DNA of 64,000 bases, from assembly GCA_033439795.1 (NCBI GenBank), contig JAUTDP010000004.1, forward strand, positions 2,294,001 through 2,358,000, in the 5' to 3' direction. This document shows, one piece after another, positions 11,990-22,929 of this stretch (the first letter of the stretch is position 1; the number at the start of each line of letters is the position of its first letter). The notes below the pieces were generated by a model, which did not search any database, was not told where the DNA came from, and was given only the letters and a program-made list of their open reading frames with translations. The translations under genes were made by a program, and so were the position numbers. The stretch comes from Sordaria brevicollis (lineage: Eukaryota; Ascomycota; Sordariomycetes; Sordariales; Sordariaceae).

Positions 11990-13912
11990 ATGCATGAGAG
12001 CACCTATGGTTCCAAGGCCTATGTGCGATACAAGTCTGAAGACGAAGTCACAAAGCCACCGCCACCACCCTACGGATATCTTGCCCACGAAGATTGTGGC
12101 CCTTCCATGCTGGGGGCGACATGGGCGACATGGGCAATTGCGGCTATTTTCGTTGCCCTGCGGTTTTGGGCGCGATCCAGGGTTGTTAATGGGCTTGGGT
12201 GGACGGACTGGTGCATTTTGCTGTCTCTGGTGGGTTGAGTCCATTCTTCCAGCGCACATCTTCCGGATACATGTCTAACATACATCGACAGTTGATCGCA
12301 GGAGGAATGTCAGCCAGTGTCACCTTCGGTTTGTTACCCACCGTCTGCTTCGACTTAAAGAACACAATGTCTAATATAGGAACAGGAACCTCGGTTGGTT
12401 TGGGTAAACACATATGGAACGTCGATATCGTGGCCAACTACGAGCCTCTCATGGTGGTATGTGCCTATTTTGCCCCCTCCCCCTAATGGTCAATTTGCTC
12501 TTGGGCCCAGCACTGTCACCCATTCGTGCTAACTAACCTCACGATGATGGTTGTAATAGTCATTTTGGATCTCCGTATTGTTGTACTTCTGTTCGTTGGC
12601 GATGACCAAGATATCCATCTGCCTGTTATACCTCACCATATTCACCATCGAATCGACACGCAGGGCTACATATGCCGTCCTCGGCCTCGTGTCCGTTACG
12701 AGCGTTTACTCGATCATAGTAATCTGTACAGGTTGTGTGCCATTGAAGGATTACTGGGATATAAGGAAAGCGTGGGATGATGAACCTCCGTCCAATTGCC
12801 ATCAAATCCGGTGGTATTGGAGCTGCAACGCGTAAGGCTATTTCTTGATGTTGTGTCATTTCAGCTCTCCCAAACCGATTAGCTAACACTTGTTGCCTTT
12901 GGGGCGGCCTCAGTTTGATGATCATTACAGATTTTCTCATATTTCTTGTGCCCATCCGGATCGTGGGTCCTTTGAGACTTCCTCGGCGACAAAAGTTATT
13001 TGTCATCGGTATCTTTGCCGTAGGCTTCATGTAAGTCCCAGCCTTCAAACTCCAACTAGCCAAAACATGACTTACTCATGCCCTGTCATTACTATCAACA
13101 GTGTCTGCATCATTTCTCTCATCCGCGTCATTTTCCTATACGACTCCGACGATCTAAAAGCAGCGGATATGACGTACAGCACTAGCAAGGTCACGTATTG
13201 GACGGCACTCGAGGTCCACGGCGCCATCGCCGTCGCCTGTGTTATGACGCTCAAACCACTTATTGTCCGCCTCTTCCCCGGATTTCTTGACCCGCGCGCC
13301 AACAACAGCAGCGGCGGCGAAGCAGGCTCACCCGATCAAGCCACAGCTGCCAGCAGCGAACCACCCTTGACAGTAGGACGGAGACCATGTCGCATGCAGC
13401 GTCTCTCCTGGATTGATGTTCGTGGGGGTGTCAGTGAACCACCACCACAGCAGCAGCCGGAACAACAACAACAACAACAACAACCCTCCTCTGGCCCCGG
13501 CCCAACAACAACAACGATGACGCAAACGGCTGGGGATGTCGCATTAAGCGAGATTCCAGTAAGTGGAAGGGAGCGATATTCACAATTTCTAAACCCTTCG
13601 TTTCCCCTCTCGTCAAAAGGGAGAAGGTCAACCATGTCACATGAAATGACGAACAAAACGACGACGACAACAGCGACAACTATAACATCGTACAACACTA
13701 CGAGAACATCAGCTGAGTCGCTAAAAGCAATTAGTGACACTACGTCTGTGTCGGCCTCATCATATAGGGGAGAAGAAGAAGAAGATCTGAGCAGTACGGC
13801 AGACCTGAGGAAAGGGTTGGTGCATGTTCATAGCGAGGATGTTTCGGTGCGGACAGGGACGACAACGGGTGAGTTGGGGCTAGGACCGGAACAAGCTGTT
13901 AGGTCGATGTGA
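11990..13912 (+). CDS. Fungal rhodopsin-domain / PTH11-like seven-helix membrane protein
   Basis: Plasma-membrane protein of the large, mostly uncharacterised fungal family annotated as integral membrane or PTH11-like; some members act as receptors, but no ligand can be inferred. Six exons: 11990-12229, 12292-12328, 12386-12456, 12560-12831, 12914-13030, 13102-13912 (515 residues). Exons 2 and 3 are only 37 and 71 nt; exon 3 supplies the family motif GLGKHIWNVD. Transmembrane segments visible include TWAIAAIFVALRFWA, SFWISVLLYFCSLAM, TYAVLGLVSVTSVYSII, LMIITDFLIFLVPIRIV, KLFVIGIFAVGFM and VHGAIAVACVMTLKPLIV. Family features such as DWCILLSL and CxxIRWYWSCNA are present. The cytoplasmic tail (about residue 310 on) is long, with a CAA-encoded Gln run and Ser/Thr-rich low complexity. 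The start is the first ATG in the open frame; the frame is also open upstream without an ATG. Confidence 0.82.
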
Positions 13913-14709
13913 TGGGAGTTTGGATAAACTAATGGAACTTGGTTGTGAATGACAATCTCATAATGAAAGAAATGAAAGTGAGGTGGTGATAGTGCCAGTT
14001 AACTCGAAACAGAGAACTGTTATGCTTGAAATCAAGAAGCACAAGTAATAGAAGAGCGTCAAGCCATGTTTTCAGAACTGTGATTTGAGTGTGTGTACTT
14101 CATCGATATTAAAATGATGCGTTTGCTGTATAGAGCCCAATCCAAGAGCGAACACATGGTTCTTTTTTTCCTCTTGAACAGGATGCTTGCACATGGCATG
14201 GTTGAGTAATAAGTTCGAGAAGACAAATAATGCCAAATCATGACACCCAGACACACATTCACCATACATGGCTTGAGCCTTTTCAATATGGACTCTTTGG
14301 TTACACTTCACTTTCTCCATGGTCGTGACAAGTGAAGTGTTGGTGTTGGTTTATGAACCAACAAGCAAGTCCAGCGACCAACCGGCTCCGGGTGTACTTG
14401 TACAAAAGCGGAAGGTTTGCCGGGCCGTGCACAGCTGCAAATCTACCGATAAGATATCAATTCAGCCGGCAAATATGGAAGTTTACCCGCTGCCGAAAGT
14501 GCAAATAGCGGTGATGCATCCTGCCACATACAAACTCGAGCGCGTTGCCTTTCCTTCTTGCACACGCGCACGCACGCTTTCTCTCCACCAAAGCAGTCCG
14601 CGTTCAGGGCCTGTGAGAGCACTGTCTACCTAAACACGCACTTTCATTTGCGATCATCAGGTCATCCAAATCACCGTTATTGGCAATCACATCACACCCA
14701 ATATACAAC
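13913..14709. other. Intergenic region upstream of FAR1-type gene
   Basis: Between tandem plus-strand genes. The last 200 bases are C-rich and pyrimidine-rich, with CACGCGCACGCACGC near 14560-14575, and look like a promoter/leader. Short minus-strand open frames at 14059-14320 show no recognisable protein features. No RNA gene or repeat seen. Confidence 0.45.
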
Positions 14710-15867
14710 ATGCCTAGAGGACAGCCAAAGACGGCGGCCATGGGCCAGCACCAGCATCAGTTGCAGATGACTCCCCAGCCGGCCCAGCCTCAAATGCAAC
14801 AGCAAATGCAGCAGCAACAGCAGCAATTACATCCACAATATACAACCTTTCAACCGCCACCTCAGCAAGGCCAGCCTGGTAACCAGACTATCCAGCAACA
14901 TCAACAGACTGGATACACTCAGCAACAACTCCAACCCATCCAAGCACAAAATGCTACTGGCACTCAGCAGCAGCACCAGCAAGGTCAACAGCAACAACCA
15001 CAGTCCCAGCAACAACAACATGGTCAGCAGCAACAACAGCAGCAACAAGGCCAGCCTGGCCCATCTGTCCAAGGGCAAGGGCAACAACAGGCAGGAGCTG
15101 GAGTAGCTGGACAGGGACAACCAGCCCGCCCCAACTTCCAAATGGCCCTCCTCCCTCCTCCCCAAGACCGGCTCTACCCAACCTTCGAAGCTCTCCAAAC
15201 AGACCTAAAAGCCTTCACCCGCTCCCAGGGCTACGCCTGCGTGATCGTCTCCTCCCTCAACCGGGATCCCGACGGCCACTACCGTCGCTACAACCTCTGC
15301 TGTTCCAAGGGCGGGAAAACCTACACCTCGCACAGCCGGGGAATCCGCCAATCCCGCTCCACCAAAACCGGCTGCCCCATGAAAATGAAAGCCGTCCAGG
15401 AAAAAGCCTGGCCGTACGACGACAAGTGGCGCGTCGTGGTCCAGTGCGCCGAGCACAACCACGAGCCGTTCACGGGGGAGCAACCAGGCGTGAACGTGCC
15501 AGCGCAGTTTCGCAAGATTGAGGCTGACGGGGCGAGGTGGCTCAAGATCATGCACCGCGAGGCGCAGTGCACCCTCAGGCAGCTGACGATTGGGATCAGG
15601 ATCTCGTTTGGGGATAAGTATCAGTATGTGAAAAAGAGCGATGTGAGGAATATGCTGGCGAAAATCAAGAGGGAGGATGAGAGGAAGGCGGCGGCGGAGG
15701 CGGCGGCGCAGGGTTTGCCGACGAATTTGCCTTATACGCTGATTCCGGCTAGTCATCAGCCGCCGCCGTTGCAGCCGACGAATGTGGAGATGATGCCCCC
15801 GTTGCCGTCGGATTTGCAGGTGCCGGATCCGGATCTGGAGTCGGATGATGAGGATGCTGAGCCTTAG
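14710..15867 (+). CDS. Glutamine-rich protein with FAR1-type (WRKY-GCM1-like) zinc-finger domain
   Basis: Predicted nuclear DNA-binding protein of 385 residues, single exon. It starts at the first ATG of the frame, MPRGQPKTAAMGQ. Residues about 18-136 are almost entirely Gln with Pro, Gly and His, as in activation or condensate-forming regions. Residues about 160-252 form a FAR1-type domain: FEALQTDLKAFTRSQGYACV, then NLCCSKGG, TKTGCPMKMKAV, and WRVVVQCAEHNHEP, giving likely ligands C198, C222, H249 and H251. In FAR1 and MULE transposases this domain is followed by a transposase; here only a helical Lys/Arg-rich segment and an acidic tail ending ESDDEDAEP follow. I infer a host transcription factor or a domesticated transposase fragment. 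The coding half (from 15150) is GC-rich with few third-position A/T. Confidence 0.78.
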   Translation: MPRGQPKTAAMGQHQHQLQMTPQPAQPQMQQQMQQQQQQLHPQYTTFQPPPQQGQPGNQTIQQHQQTGYTQQQLQPIQAQNATGTQQQHQQGQQQQPQSQQQQHGQQQQQQQQGQPGPSVQGQGQQQAGAGVAGQGQPARPNFQMALLPPPQDRLYPTFEALQTDLKAFTRSQGYACVIVSSLNRDPDGHYRRYNLCCSKGGKTYTSHSRGIRQSRSTKTGCPMKMKAVQEKAWPYDDKWRVVVQCAEHNHEPFTGEQPGVNVPAQFRKIEADGARWLKIMHREAQCTLRQLTIGIRISFGDKYQYVKKSDVRNMLAKIKREDERKAAAEAAAQGLPTNLPYTLIPASHQPPPLQPTNVEMMPPLPSDLQVPDPDLESDDEDAEP

Positions 15868-16584
15868 GAGGCCGGGTCTGAGGTTGAGATTTCGGGGAGT
15901 GGATGAAGGGATGGGGCTTCGGGTTGGCGGTGAAGAAGCCAGGCAGAGCTACTGGGCTTTCGTTATTCGAAGAGCTCCAGGGGTTTTATGGTGTGATGAG
16001 TGTGTGGTCCGAGGTTGAGCAGGATCTTGAACTTGTCAGCTCCATCCGGAAAAATATCAGGATGTGGGCAATCTTTATTAATGATATATGAGACACATCT
16101 CTGTGTTTCTGAATTGGCTGTTTGAAGCATTCGTTGACGATGTATAGGGTTAAGTCGTCCCGTGGTCGGACTTGAAACATCTTGTTCAGTGTAAGTTACA
16201 ATATCATATGGATGACAGATGGATGGAATACCTATGAGGTGCGTAACGAAGAACTCAAACGACATCCGGAGGAGGAGGAGGCTCGACGACAAGAAGTCAA
16301 AAGAGCATCAAATACGCAAGACACAAGAGGGGACAAAGAACATTGCAAGTCGGTTCTATAGAGGCATGAAAGTAATATACAACATCCTCTTCGAGCACTT
16401 TTATTCTCTACATCGATAATGAAACAGCATCTTCAAAGGAATTTTGACTCATTCATGACGATAACTAATAGTGAAATCTCCTCCAGATTGCAAACCGAAC
16501 CGCCTCCCGGGTACCGTTCCTAACACCTTTTTAACTGCCCTTCATATCATGTCAAACACTCCTCAAGCAAGACCAGACTACTCT
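15868..16584. other. Intergenic region between convergent FAR1-type gene and PDX1
   Basis: Shared 3' flank of two convergent genes. I see no conserved open frame, RNA gene or repeat; a purine-rich stretch (GGAGGAGGAGG near 16269-16281) is the only compositional feature. Confidence 0.45.
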
Positions 16585-17544
16585 TTACCAACCCCTACCA
16601 GCCATTCTCTCCTCCGGCTTCATGCCAGCGTTGCTAATGCCCTTCATAGCCTCACCATGCTCAATGCTAGCCTCCACAAGGGCATCATAGTTATTCCAGT
16701 TCGCCACAGCCTTGACAATGGCCCTCGCCCTTTGCGCCGCATGCTCAGGAGTCTTCGCATCCTTGAAGATACCACTGCCCACAAACACACCATCACATCC
16801 CAACTCCATCATCAACGCCGCATCAGCGGGCGTAGCCACACCACCAGCCGCAAAGTTGACAACAGGCAGTCTACCCAACTCGGCCGTCTTCTTCAGCAGT
16901 TCAACATCTGCTCCAATCTCCCTCGCCATCTTGGCCACCGCCAACTCTCCTCCGGCCGCCAACGCAGCCTTCGCCTGCGCAATCTCTGCATTCACAGTCC
17001 TAATATGCTTAACAGCCTCCACCACATCACCCGTCCCCGCCTCTCCCTTAGTCCTAATCATCGCCGCCCCTTCCTTAATCCTCCTCAACGCCTCGCCCAA
17101 GTTCCTGCACCCGCACACAAACGGGATCTTGAACCCATCATCCTTTTGCACATGAAACTGATCATCCGCGGGCGTGAGAACCTCCGACTCATCAATGTAA
17201 TCAACACCCAGCTGCTCGAGGATGCGACACTCGACAATGTGGCCGATTCTGGCTTTGGCCATGACGGGGATGGTCACGGCCGCTTGGATCTCCTTGATCA
17301 TGGCCGGGTTGGACATGCGCGCTACGCCGCCGGCGGCGCGGATGTCGGAGGGGATGCGCTCGAGAGCCATGACGGCGCAGGCGCCGGCTTCTTCGGCGAT
17401 GCGAGCCTCTTGGGGGGTGGTCACGTCCATGATGACGCCGCCTTTGAGCATTTGGGCGAGGCCGGCTTTGATGAGGAAGGAGTCGGAGCCGGCGCCGGTG
17501 GCGGCGGTGGTGGTGGTGGTGGGGCCGTTGGTTGAGGAGGCCAT
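16585..17544 (-). CDS. pdx-1: Pyridoxal 5'-phosphate synthase subunit PDX1 (SNZ/PdxS family)
   Basis: Synthase half of the DXP-independent vitamin B6 pathway. It condenses ribose 5-phosphate, glyceraldehyde 3-phosphate and ammonia from PDX2 into pyridoxal 5'-phosphate, as a cytosolic dodecameric (beta/alpha)8 barrel. The gene is a single exon of 319 residues. The first ATG (17544) gives [13 protein letters not shown], a short low-complexity leader before the conserved [19 protein letters not shown]. Catalytic residues expected in the family are present: D40 (GGVIMDV), K97 (VMAKARIG, the ribose phosphate Schiff-base Lys) and K166 ([12 protein letters not shown], the second Lys). The phosphate-binding [17 protein letters not shown] and GVFVGSGIF segments are intact. 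It is divergent from PDX2, 2.4 kb away, the same pairing known for SNZ/SNO in yeast and pdx-1/pdx-2 in Neurospora. Confidence 0.97.
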   Translation of the reverse strand: MASSTNGPTTTTTAATGAGSDSFLIKAGLAQMLKGGVIMDVTTPQEARIAEEAGACAVMALERIPSDIRAAGGVARMSNPAMIKEIQAAVTIPVMAKARIGHIVECRILEQLGVDYIDESEVLTPADDQFHVQKDDGFKIPFVCGCRNLGEALRRIKEGAAMIRTKGEAGTGDVVEAVKHIRTVNAEIAQAKAALAAGGELAVAKMAREIGADVELLKKTAELGRLPVVNFAAGGVATPADAALMMELGCDGVFVGSGIFKDAKTPEHAAQRARAIVKAVANWNNYDALVEASIEHGEAMKGISNAGMKPEERMAGRGW

Positions 17545-19960
17545 TTTTGTCAGTGTGAGGTTTGAGGTGTGTGTGTAAGAAGCTCGTAAGGTGAGAGATG
17601 TGGTCAAGAGGTAAGATGAAGAAGAAGTTGATGATGATGAGACCCGATCAAGACTGGGATTGAGTTCTTGGGGGGTGAGACTGCTTGAATGGTTTTGTTT
17701 TCTTTCACGGAAACTTGTTCACGGGCAAAGAAGGGTCGTGGAAATATACTTTTTGAAGAGCGCAATGACAATTACGTGATGACTCAGATATTGGAGATTT
17801 TGGAGTTACTACTGTAGTGTACAGTACGCAAGGTAGGTGTCGATTATTCCGCTTACAGCCCCACGCCCCTTTTCGAGTTAGAATCGCCAAGTCTGAAGTA
17901 CTACACCACGACCTCAATTTTTTTTGGACCGCGACTATCTCGAGCAATATCAACGCTGTGAAAACGAAAACGCTTCCACGAGATTCAGCGCCCCCAGTAC
18001 CCGGCTTTTTGCTCTGCTTCGCTATATATCGGGTTACGGTAGATGGAATGCGAAGGTTTAGAGTTTTGAAACTTAGAAATTGAAGTTGTAACTTTTGCTA
18101 GGCTGGCACGGACCTTTTTGTGTGGGGCTGTAAGCGGAATAAGCAACTCCCGCAAGGTATCATGGAGGGGCTCGATGGAGGGGGGGGTAAAAGGTACGTA
18201 CACGTTACCACTCATTCGATCAACAAGAGGAAGGTACAAGATGCTAAGGGGTGTGCGGCTATATCGGACGATCTGGATCCCTCAAGACCCCTTCACGCCC
18301 CTTCGCAGTTTCCTCGCCGGGACGACATCGTCCATTCTTTCCCCACGAGTGTTGCAGTAGTGTGGGCGACAATGGAACTGCAACCTACGGTGCCCTCTTG
18401 GACTGTGAGGAGGTATGTACCACGGCGGAATGAAAGAAAAGTAGCGCTGCATTTACCGGCGACGGTACAGAAAAAAGCTGTTGGGGACTTGGATTTGTAA
18501 GTGTGTCCGATGGTGAGGAGGAGGTCTGTGAGCCGTTGATCCCGGCGTTGCCCGGAACGGAGTCTTGTCTGTTCATTCGCACGGCATCGGATCTCCATAC
18601 ACTACCATACAATGGAGTCACTCACTCACACATGCGTATTAGTCATCTTGATTCTTGACCACTCAACAACTGCGGTGGATAACTTCGGCAACTCTATCTT
18701 CTTTCTGTCCCCTTTGTTTCGGCTGTCATCCATCAGAAATGTCGATCGATCGTCGAGTTTCATGTTTTTGAGCACTTTTGGAAAAGCCAATCAAAACGAC
18801 CGAGATATCCGCTTTGGGTATCTGCTGGCCTCACCATCTTTCTGTCGTCTGATCCGGGAGTTTTCTGTCTGCAGTGAGTGACTGACACTAGTGAAAGGCA
18901 GGCACATGCACACACAAAATTGTTGAAGTTGTCGTTCCTGCATCAAGAGAAATTTTCTCTGTAACCCCTCGTTCGGTTGCTTTCGACCTCGCTTCCTCTT
19001 TCCTCGATTGCTGAATGGATATTTCCCTCAATCACTTTGCTTATTCCGCTCGCTTGGAGATGGCTTGGCAATGGCAACCAAGAAAAGAAAGCTCGCCTTG
19101 GAGGCAAGTAGATGGCGGCCACCAAAAGTTACTCCATACAAAGTCTCGGAGACAAAATTGAAAATGGAGTATGAATTGACTCAATGTGCTCCTCTCACAC
19201 AGTGAGTCAGTTTACGGGTCCCTTTCTGCGCCGATCAGACGCCTCTAGAAACAAAGGGTTCCGGGTCGGATCGGGTTCCGCGGTTGAACGGGGAAGGAAA
19301 GCGTTCACGGACATTGAATCGGGAGCACCGTGTGTGTCTTGTCTTGTCTGTTGTGTGACTCGCCTTCAGAAGACCAGACGGACCTTCCATGACAGGAGAT
19401 TTCCCGCTCGTCCTCTCTGCTTCCCGCCGGCACGCTGGTACCAGGCCGTGATCATTGCACAGACCCCCCGAGTGGCAACACCAAAATCCCATTACCCGAT
19501 GATACTACCATCGCCGCCTATGCTCGGCTTTGTCAACCGGGGCCCCAATGGGGTCGGTGATATCAACACCATCCTCCTTTGGCCGTTGGTTGCGAGAATT
19601 AGCTTTGGTTTTCTGAATTTCCATATCAGTCATCACTGAGTAACACCGAGAGGTTACAGTAGCCGATCACACATAGAGTCATCATCCAAGTCCCCTCGAG
19701 ATCTTGAACTCCGATTCGGAAATAACACGCCAACAGTCAGAACCCTCTTATCACTATCACTTACAGAAATTCCGATATCGCCCGTCCTTTACAGTTTGTC
19801 ACTTGGTGTAACCAGAACATCAACATCTCACTGCCATCTCCAATCACCATATCCGTTCATCTGATCTTATTTGGGAACCAACGACAACACTCGTCGCTCA
19901 TATTGTCCATAATCAGAATATCACTTACGAGTTACACCAATTCCAGACACATACTACGCA
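17545..19960. promoter_or_regulatory. Shared upstream region of the divergent PDX1 and PDX2 genes
   Basis: Head-to-head PDX1/PDX2 intergenic region of 2.4 kb. It contains the TA-flanked inverted-repeat element at 17847-18139, a T8 run near 17920 and several open frames (18118-18500, 19184-19639) with no recognisable product. In yeast the SNZ/SNO pair is co-regulated from its shared promoter; co-regulation here is an inference from arrangement, and I identified no specific operator. Confidence 0.45.
17847..18139. mobile_element. MITE-like element with terminal inverted repeats and TA target duplication
   Basis: The left end TTCCGCTTACAGCCCCAC (17847-17864) is repeated exactly inverted at the right end (18122-18139), and a TA dinucleotide flanks each side (17845-17846 and 18140-18141). 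The element is 293 bp and has no coding capacity. TA duplications and short inverted termini fit Tc1/mariner-type non-autonomous elements. The interior outside the ends is not clearly symmetrical. It sits about 300 bp upstream of the PDX1 start codon. The repeat and flanks are seen directly; the family is inferred. Confidence 0.65.
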
Positions 19961-20911
19961 ATGACGGTCGACACAGTACCACCCCAACAAATAACGGTCG
20001 GCGTCCTTGCCCTCCAAGGCGGCGTAATCGAACACATCTCTCTCCTCCAGAAGGCGGCCGCCCAACTATCACAATCACCTGCAGACTCCTCGACAGCACC
20101 AACACCACAATTCAACTTTATCCAAGTCCGCAACGCCGCCCAACTCTCGCAATGCGACGCCCTCATTATTCCCGGAGGTGAAAGCACCACCATGGCCATA
20201 GTCGCCCAAAGATTGGGGTTGCTTGATCCCTTGCGAGAGTTTGTCAAGTGAGTTTCGTCCTCCCTTTTCCCCCATTCTACTCCTTTTCCCATCCGCCTTT
20301 TCCCCATGGGTTTCTGCTTTGCTTCCCTTCTCGCTGTAGCAAAATCCAAGAAACAGATCCACTAACCTCTTCCACCATCACCACCACACAGAGTCCAACA
20401 CAAACCAACATGGGGTACCTGCGCCGGCCTAGTCATGCTCGCCTCCGAAGCCTCGGCCACCAAACAAGGCGGGCAAGAACTCATCGGCGGACTGGACGTC
20501 AAGGTCCTAAGAAACCGGTACGGCACACAGATTCAGAGTTTTGTCGGCGACCTGAAGTTGCCGTTCTTGGAAGAGGAGAAGCCGTTCAGGGGGGTGTTTA
20601 TCCGCGCACCGGTGGTGGAAGAAATCATCACCAATCCTGGCTCTGCGACACAAAAGGAAGATGACGAGATTGCCAAGTTGAAGGAAAAGTCAAGGACAGA
20701 AAAGGTTGAGGTCTTGGGCACTTATCCCAAGCCACAGGCACAAGGGACGGGGACAACGACACAAGATGGGGGAGGAGAGGGAGGAGAGGATATCGTGGCA
20801 GTGCGGCAGGGCAATGTCTTTGGGACGAGTTTTCACCCGGAACTTACGGATGATGTGAGGATACATGTTTGGTGGTTGAAGCAGGTTGTTGAGGGGCTGA
20901 AGAAGGCCTAG
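19961..20911 (+). CDS. pdx-2: Pyridoxal 5'-phosphate synthase glutaminase subunit PDX2 (SNO/PdxT family)
   Basis: Class I glutamine amidotransferase that hydrolyses glutamine and channels ammonia into PDX1. Exons 19961-20247 and 20392-20911 (268 residues). The 144-nt intron has a GTGAGT donor, an ACTAACC branch site and an ACACAG acceptor. Catalytic triad: C106 in TWGTCAGLVMLAS, with H244 and E246 in TSFHPELT. The N-terminal GVLALQGGVIEHISLL, the oxyanion GGESTTMA and the RNRYGTQIQSF motif (with the R-N-YG pattern typical of PdxT) are intact. Compared with bacterial PdxT (about 190 residues), it has an insertion between about 175 and 230, rich in Lys, Gly and Thr, common in fungal SNO proteins. 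Together with PDX1 it completes the PLP synthase complex. Confidence 0.96.
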
Positions 20912-22929
20912 GGGAGGAGGGAGTGAAGTGAAAGTGAAATGGATGTGTGTCCAGAGTCATGAGATGAGCTTCAATCAGTTCCTAAGAGGAACGGACGAAG
21001 GGCTGTTGGGTATGGCATATGGCCAAACAGGCAGATTTGTGGCCATCTCGAACGTGCCTGAAGTTTGGACAAAAAGGCGGTGTTTTGGAAGGTGCAACGT
21101 CATCGGCCACCTTACTTGATGACCTGAGCAGTCTTCACCCTCTTGAGCGGAGCTTATCAAACCCGGTTTGGATTTATCGAATGCGCAATGGGACATCCTC
21201 AAACGAAGCGTCGGGTACTGAGAAGTTCATGATCCTGAAGTGCGATGTAATGGAATTCGGGCAATGGCATCGAACCACCATTCAACTGCTTCCAACGCGT
21301 TCGACAGTCCAATAAATATTGTCTCCTGTCGGACGGAAAGGTGCGCTTCTCTTGTTCGGGTGTATACGTCGGCTTCTTTCTGCGTGGTGTCGTTGATTGT
21401 GTTGTGTTGGCGAAAGGAAGCAGGGAATGGAGCGAGCAAACGAACGCGAACTCGAAGAAAAGGGAAATCTTACACTAACGGGAATAGTTGAGCCTCTGTT
21501 AGCATTAACGATAACTACGTAAGTATAAGGTGCCTTTTCTGACAGTATCTAAAGGGATTGTTAGTGCGTGCGGGTCTTAGATGGGTATGTGACCGCAAAA
21601 AGCGTTAACATCCTAACACATCAATCTCTTGGACCCGGCCGCTGCATACCTCTAGTCAACATGCACTTTCCAAGTTTTGAGTGCCTCAGTCGGACGGAAG
21701 AATTTCGAATCCCTTCCTCACTCAACAAAATTCCCACTTCAGTTTATATCCTCTCGATTACTTGGTCTTTTCTAACTCTTAAATCCATACCTAGTCCTTG
21801 ACTGTCTCACTACTATTTCTCTTCGACCGCAATCCTACTGTCCTGTTCATACTTATCGCCCAACCTCCCACCATATTCAATTTCGCGTATTCGGCAGGCC
21901 CTGAGGGCCTCATATCTTGTGTATCCATGCAATGCCCTACGGGTAGTTCCGATTGAGACTTATAAAATGAATAATTTTGAGTTGACCTTGAATGGTAGTC
22001 CCCCCTATATCATGACACGGCCTTTTTGTACGTGTATGGCAGGCAGCTTGCGGACCCCTCTCACTACACATCAAATGTACGACTCAAGCGAAGAGTATGT
22101 ATGGGCCATATGAAGAAGAATGGTATTCATACACCAACATGGACACTCTGCTTGAAGGAAACGGCTAGGTGCTCTCAGCTTCTCGTCCGGCGCTTAACAA
22201 TTCTGGGTGAGGTTTCGCAAAGCCGTAGAATAAAAATAACAAGTGAGGATGGACACTCCATCCTTCTATCTCCTTTTCGTTCTTCATGTATCGTATCGTA
22301 TGTTGTAATAACCTGGGTTCTACCTTGTTGCAAAATTGATGGCGAAAGCAAGAGTCAACAACACTTCCCGCACGCGGGATCGTTGAGCTGTGGCAGACCG
22401 CAAGATGCCGCCGCCGTTGAGTAAAGTCACTTCGGCCTGTATCTTGCTAAGACACCATATGCTAATCCCCTTTTTTTTTTTTGTCATTCAGCTAGCGGTG
22501 CACTTGGACCAGGAAAGAAACTAACTCATCTTTCTCACCTAGTCATTTGACGAGCATATGGTACAGCGTGACAGCGCAATAACTTGATGGCTATAGCTAG
22601 ATCGCTCTAGCTAAAGACCACTGGGACTTTATCAACCTCTCTGGTGCGACAATATCATGTACAAGTCTTTTTGTACGCGGGCCCATCCAACGTATGGTTG
22701 TAGCCGCACCTGCCATGGTTAGAGACCGTTTTACTACTGTGAGAGGTCAGTTTCTTGACGACGTCAGAGATGTCAAGTCAAGACTCGGGCGGCTCTACTT
22801 TCCGAGCAGGATATACGATGGCGTGAATGAAGGATACTCAGCAGTCGGACCCAACTTGGGTTCCTAAGGAAGAGAGGAGTGTGCTGCGGGGCTGGAAGTC
22901 GGCCGCAACAGCCCTTCCACTAGCTGTTT
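20912..22929. other. Intergenic region downstream of PDX2
   Basis: No gene recognised. Short open frames (21019-21315, 21240-21491, 22026-22424) lack domains. Two long homopolymer T tracts occur near 22470-22482 and 22928-22939. Composition is mixed with no clear RIP signature, and no inverted-repeat element was spotted. Confidence 0.45.

Noticed and set aside
17245..17530. GGT/GGC trinucleotide run near the PDX1 N-terminus as a repeat element
   Set aside because: It is the codon run for the Thr/Ala-rich PDX1 leader, not an independent repeat.
16471..17535. 354-codon plus-strand open frame
   Set aside because: Antisense to PDX1; its His/Arg/Leu-rich sequence has no family features.
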